DNA from: Diphasiastrum complanatum
Lineage: Eukaryota > Streptophyta > Lycopodiopsida > Lycopodiales > Lycopodiaceae
NCBI GenBank assembly: GCA_029204225.1
Contig: CM055102.1
Span: 62,702,218 to 62,766,217 of the forward strand
Length of the DNA stretch: 64,000 bases
Direction: 5' to 3'
In this document: positions 60,651 to 64,000 of the stretch, in pieces
Position numbering within the stretch: the stretch's first letter is position 1
Layout: every line of letters begins with the position of its first letter
Translations under genes and position numbers: made by a program
Notes under the pieces: generated by a model
What the model was told of the DNA's origin: nothing
Seen by the model: only the letters and a program-made list of their open reading frames with translations
The model's database searches: none

Positions 60651-61185
60651 AAGACTATCCAGCAAGACCAAAGCCACCACCAGCTACAGCACCTGTAAAT
60701 TTGATAACAATCAAGCAAAGACCAGTAGCTCAGAATAAACCAAGTGCACCCTTGATGGTGGTCACAGGAGCACATAAGCAGAAAGAACCAGTAATATATC
60801 CAGTACCTGCTGATTCTATGCCATTGAATTATATACCAACAGCATTGGGAGTCTATCCAAATCTTAATACAAAAAAATGAAGATATCAAGATATGAGACA
60901 GTGGATCAAACATCTGCAAGAAGAAGAGGAGCTTGAAGCTAACAACTGAAGTTCAATCTTCACCATTGTAGCCGCCAAGAAATTTACGTACGGATATGAA
61001 TGATCAATTATATCATCTTGAAGAACCCTTCAAGATGATTGAACCAGAAGCACCGCATACAGAACTACTCATGAACATTTTGTCTAGCAAGATCAATATT
61101 TCATTGGGAGAGTTCCTGAAGTTGGTGCCAAAAGCAAAAGAAGTCTTAGCGCAAAAGTTAGCTCCAAAAGAACTAGAAGTCCATC

Positions 61186-61565
61186 ATGAGCCACTTTTTT
61201 TGTGCTGGATTTGAAGAATTTAATGAAGTACTCCATGTTGGAGCCGCTTGGGAAAGTGAACAAAAGAATATCACTCTGTCGATACAGCATAGACAATTTC
61301 CTAAAGAATCAGCCATGATAAATGGAGCTTTAGGAGTTAACTTAATTTCTACAAAGCTATGTGCAAAATGGGGCCTTACAAAGATTAAGCCTGCTACTTT
61401 TGCTATTAAGCTAGCTGATCAAACGACAGTTTGTCCACAAGGAATGGTGAAAGATATACCTGCTAAAATTGCAGGAGTATAGTTCGTCATTACTTTTGTA
61501 GTGATGGACTTACCAGAACTGCCAAGTGTCTACCAAATTCTATTAGGACGTCCATGGTTATGAGT
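61186..61565 (+). pseudogene. Ty3/gypsy protease, active site lost
   Basis: The frame reads SAMINGALGVNLISTKLCAK where the family has a D-[ST/G]-G active site before a VNLIS-type strand; here it is NGA. Later VYQILLGRPWL is the usual end of the domain. Two stops interrupt it. Confidence 0.65.
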
Positions 61566-61639
61566 TGCGCAAGTATTTTATAACTGGGGTACCGGAAAAA
61601 TCACTTTTGAAAATCGTGAACGTGCAGTTAAAATTGATC

Positions 61640-62250
61640 CTACAACTTGGACTACTATGCTTACAAAGTAATGCCGCTTGGACTCTGTAATGCACCAAGT
61701 TTATTCCAAAGAGTAATGCAATTTGCTTTTAAAGATTATCTGCAGAATTTTCTTGAAATTTACTTGGACGACTTGGGAATTCATAGTACAGATACAGACC
61801 ACCTGGATCGATTGGAGAAAGTATTTGAAAGATGCCACAAATATCAGATTTCTCTAAATCCGAAAAAAATGTCAGATATGGATTTCCCACGAAGTTGTGC
61901 TTGGACATGTGATATCAAGACATGGTATTGCCACGGATTATTCTAAGATCAAAGTTATTGTGGAATTGCCACTGCCAGCAACAATTCGTGGAGTTTATGT
62001 GTTTATGGGTCATGCGAACTACTATCGAATCTTTATTATCTTCTTTGCGGATTTAGCACGACCTATATACAAACTGACTATTGCTCCTATTTGGACAGTA
62101 GAAGCGTTAGAAGCCTTTGAAAAATTAATAAAAACATTAACTTCAACACCAATACTGCGTTCTCCAAATTGGACGATAGAGTTTCATATTCATACGGATG
62201 CTTCAAAATACGCCATTCGATCAGTTTTGACATAGCCAGGTGACTATAAG
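61640..62250 (+). pseudogene. Ty3/gypsy reverse transcriptase, N-terminal part deleted
   Basis: It joins the RT late: YAYKVMPLGLCNAPSLFQRV, then the catalytic box IYLDDLGIHS, ERCHKYQISLNPKK, and after a frameshift LGHVISRHGIATDYSKIKVI and TDASKYAIRSVL. The fingers region before the MPLGL box is missing, so protease and RT are fused by a deletion. YLDD itself is intact. Confidence 0.88.
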
Positions 62251-62855
62251 AAAGATTATCCTATAGATTTGCAAGCAGACAGCTTACAGATCCAGAAAAG
62301 AATTATTCAACAACAGAACGTGAGGCATTAGTCGTGATTTTTTCTATTTGAAAATTTTGTCACTACCTCATGGAAACGCACTTTGCATTTTATACGGATC
62401 ATCAACCGTTACTTTACTTGGTAAACAAGACATGCAATACTGGATGTATTGCAAGATGGTTATTATTATTGACTGAATTTGACTTTCGAATTGTGGCTCA
62501 AAAGGGCAAGCAACATTATCTAGCCGATCACGTTTCGCGAATTGAATCCGCACCAGTTAATACTGAAGTGGATGATGAACTGCCAGATGCTGCATTGTTC
62601 TGTGTTGAAACAGTACCTAAGTGGGCAACAGATATTGTTGAGTACCTAATGCTAGGACAACCAAATGACTCCTTGACAAAGTACAAAAGAGACAATTGAT
62701 TCATAAGGCTCAATCTTATCAATTAATTGTAGGACAATTGTATCGTCGTGGATCAGATAATATTTTACGAAGGTGTGTTTTACCGCATGAAGTACCAGAT
62801 TTAATCATGTTTTCACATGATGGCATGGGTGGAGGACACTTTTGTCATTAGGGCC
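62251..62855 (+). pseudogene. Ty3/gypsy RNase H and integrase zinc-finger start
   Basis: RNase H text includes ETHFAFYTDHQPLLYLVN, ARWLLLLTEFDFRI and HYLADHVSRIE. After a stop the frame carries QLYRRGSDNILRRCV, LPHEVPDLIMFSHDG and GGGHFCH, the first half of the integrase HHCC finger. The element stops there at about 62,850; catalytic integrase and 3' LTR are not in the window. Confidence 0.82.
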
Positions 62856-63133
62856 CTTTTTGGACTCAAAAAGGGCCTCTTCACTAATCATGATTAATGT
62901 TAATGACGACATGTGTGCCAATAAAAGAATGACAATTGAGCAGCAATGGCCCATATGACATGGCAAATTACATGGTGTAGATTAAATCAAGTGTGGGACC
63001 AGTAAGTACACCTCTAGCATTAACCCTACATTAACTGTACATGGGAGGCTAACTACACCTATCACATAGCTATTAACTAGACCCAACATACCTGCACCTA
63101 ATGGCTAGTTTATCTACTCATTCAAGATATTCA

Positions 63134-63202
<69 letters not shown>

Positions 63203-63305
63203 AATGACCTCCCACCCTACTCATTCTCCATATTGACATAGCAATCTTTCCACTATGTTATACACTCTCTAACTCAAGACCAGACACATTGTCTTTTTAT
63301 AGATC
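62856..63305. other. spacer with microsatellite, no gene
   Basis: Sequence between the truncated gypsy element and the next reading frame. Apart from the (CT) tract nothing is recognised; it may contain the promoter of the following frame. Confidence 0.4.
63135..63201. repeat. (CT)n microsatellite
   Basis: About 67 bp of CT, roughly 100 bp upstream of the next open frame. Confidence 0.97.
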
Positions 63306-63932
63306 ATGACTTCTAGTCAAACAAGAAGAACAAAGATTCAATTAAACTCCATTGTTGCACCAATCAAAGACTCCAATGACCATTGGGTGCCTACGACATT
63401 TTTGACTCTTGATTGGGTATATATGCAACCCTCTAGTAAAGGAATTCACAGGGTTGCAAAGAGAAACCGTGACAACAAACAGCACCATTGGAGAGGAAGA
63501 ATTCACGAATTCAAAGTCGATTGCAACGAAGGTTACCTAGCCAGAGTGCAACACATCTACATGCGTAGAGATCTTTTGTTGGACACGGCAGTTGCTGATA
63601 GAAATATACTTTCGCATTGTAAGTCTTACATCTTTGAATGTCAAAGATATTTTACTTGTAAAGTATTATTGCTTCATTCTATTACCTCTTGTGCAGATGT
63701 TTTTCCTTCAGATAGCTATGACTGGCAGCATGTAAAATCGTTCACGGGAAAGTTCTCTGCAATACATGCAAAATATGGAGTACTAATATATGATGGGCTC
63801 AAGTCTTCTGCGATCATAGGACTGGGTGTTTACTTTTACGATCACATGTATGAAGTTCTAAAGAAAAACTTTGGGACTGACAAATTATTGCCTCTTTCTG
63901 AGCCTACAATCGATTCTCACGATTGGCCTTAG
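63306..63932 (+). CDS. unrecognised protein, possibly BAH-like
   Basis: 208 open codons from an ATG. Parts resemble the layout of a BAH domain, a chromatin protein-interaction module: LDWVYMQPSSKG, then HHWRGRIHEFKV, YLARVQHIYMRRDLLLD, RNILSH and later FTGKFSAI. A GTAAGT at 63,620 and TTGTGCAG ending at 63,698 could define a 79 bp intron joining ILSH to a Tyr codon and VFPSDSYDWQ. With or without it the end is IDSHDWP. After the stop, the sequence to the window edge may still be coding in another exon. The family call is weak; the frame is longer and more even in composition than the chance frames nearby. Confidence 0.35.
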   Translation: MTSSQTRRTKIQLNSIVAPIKDSNDHWVPTTFLTLDWVYMQPSSKGIHRVAKRNRDNKQHHWRGRIHEFKVDCNEGYLARVQHIYMRRDLLLDTAVADRNILSHCKSYIFECQRYFTCKVLLLHSITSCADVFPSDSYDWQHVKSFTGKFSAIHAKYGVLIYDGLKSSAIIGLGVYFYDHMYEVLKKNFGTDKLLPLSEPTIDSHDWP

Positions 63933-64000
63933 ATTGATAAATTGACCATCGAATTGACCAAATTCGAACTCGTAAAAGAGATTACGATGAATATGAAGCC

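Overview
The window looks like nuclear DNA from a land plant with a large, repeat-rich genome. The signs are GT-AG introns, a multi-exon plant-type cytosolic ribosomal protein gene, an S-like RNase T2 relic, a receptor-like cytoplasmic kinase relic, and LTR retrotransposons primed by initiator tRNA-Met or a tRNA-Asp-like site. Long (CT)n/(GA)n tracts are unusually frequent. I cannot name the species; a non-seed plant such as a fern is possible but is only a guess. There is no sign of bacterial or organellar DNA.

Layout. (1) 1-4.4 kb: the only gene that is clearly intact, ribosomal protein eS7, on the minus strand in five coding exons with a 2.6 kb first intron. (2) 6.4-9.1 kb: an LTR fragment, a diverged tandem repeat, and a plus-strand gene relic joining a histone H3-like C-terminal motif, a Pro/Ser-rich basic tail and a Ulp1 (C48) protease-like segment. 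(3) 9.3-12.5 kb: a CT-rich dispersed repeat, present again at 49.0-50.8 kb. (4) 12.5-19.7 kb: minus-strand wreckage of a Ty3/gypsy element, with a 5'-truncated Ty1/copia element inserted in gag. (5) 19.7-24.1 kb: a decayed spliced gene and a 2.46 kb non-autonomous copia-like element with unusual LTR ends and a TATTG target duplication, sitting in an acidic reading frame. (6) 26.5-29.3 kb: a minus-strand RNase T2 pseudogene, head to head with a broken SWIM-zinc-finger transposase-like gene. (7) 30.1-38.3 kb: a tRNA-derived SINE, an unknown spliced relic, one arm of a 2.9 kb inverted duplication, and a small gag-only LTR element. (8) 38.3-46.3 kb: a plus-strand Ty3/gypsy chromovirus cut in two by a nested LTR element (38,972-43,292, target duplication ATTTC) that carries one uninterrupted 979-codon frame. 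(9) 46.3-47.5 kb: a 440 bp-arm palindrome made from two opposed LTRs. (10) 49-55.4 kb: second copies of the duplications. (11) 56.6-62.9 kb: the 3' exon of a kinase pseudogene next to a degenerate Ty3/gypsy element with its LTR, PBS, gag, protease, RT, RNase H and integrase start. (12) 63.3-63.9 kb: an unrecognised, possibly BAH-like, reading frame.

The window is therefore mainly a record of layered retrotransposition. The best candidate for something undescribed is the nested element at 38,972-43,292: it has Gag and protease but no integrase, RT or RNase H, yet keeps a long open frame whose C-terminal ~580 residues I cannot assign. Second is the H3-like/Ulp1-like relic. All domain calls were made by eye; no database search was run.
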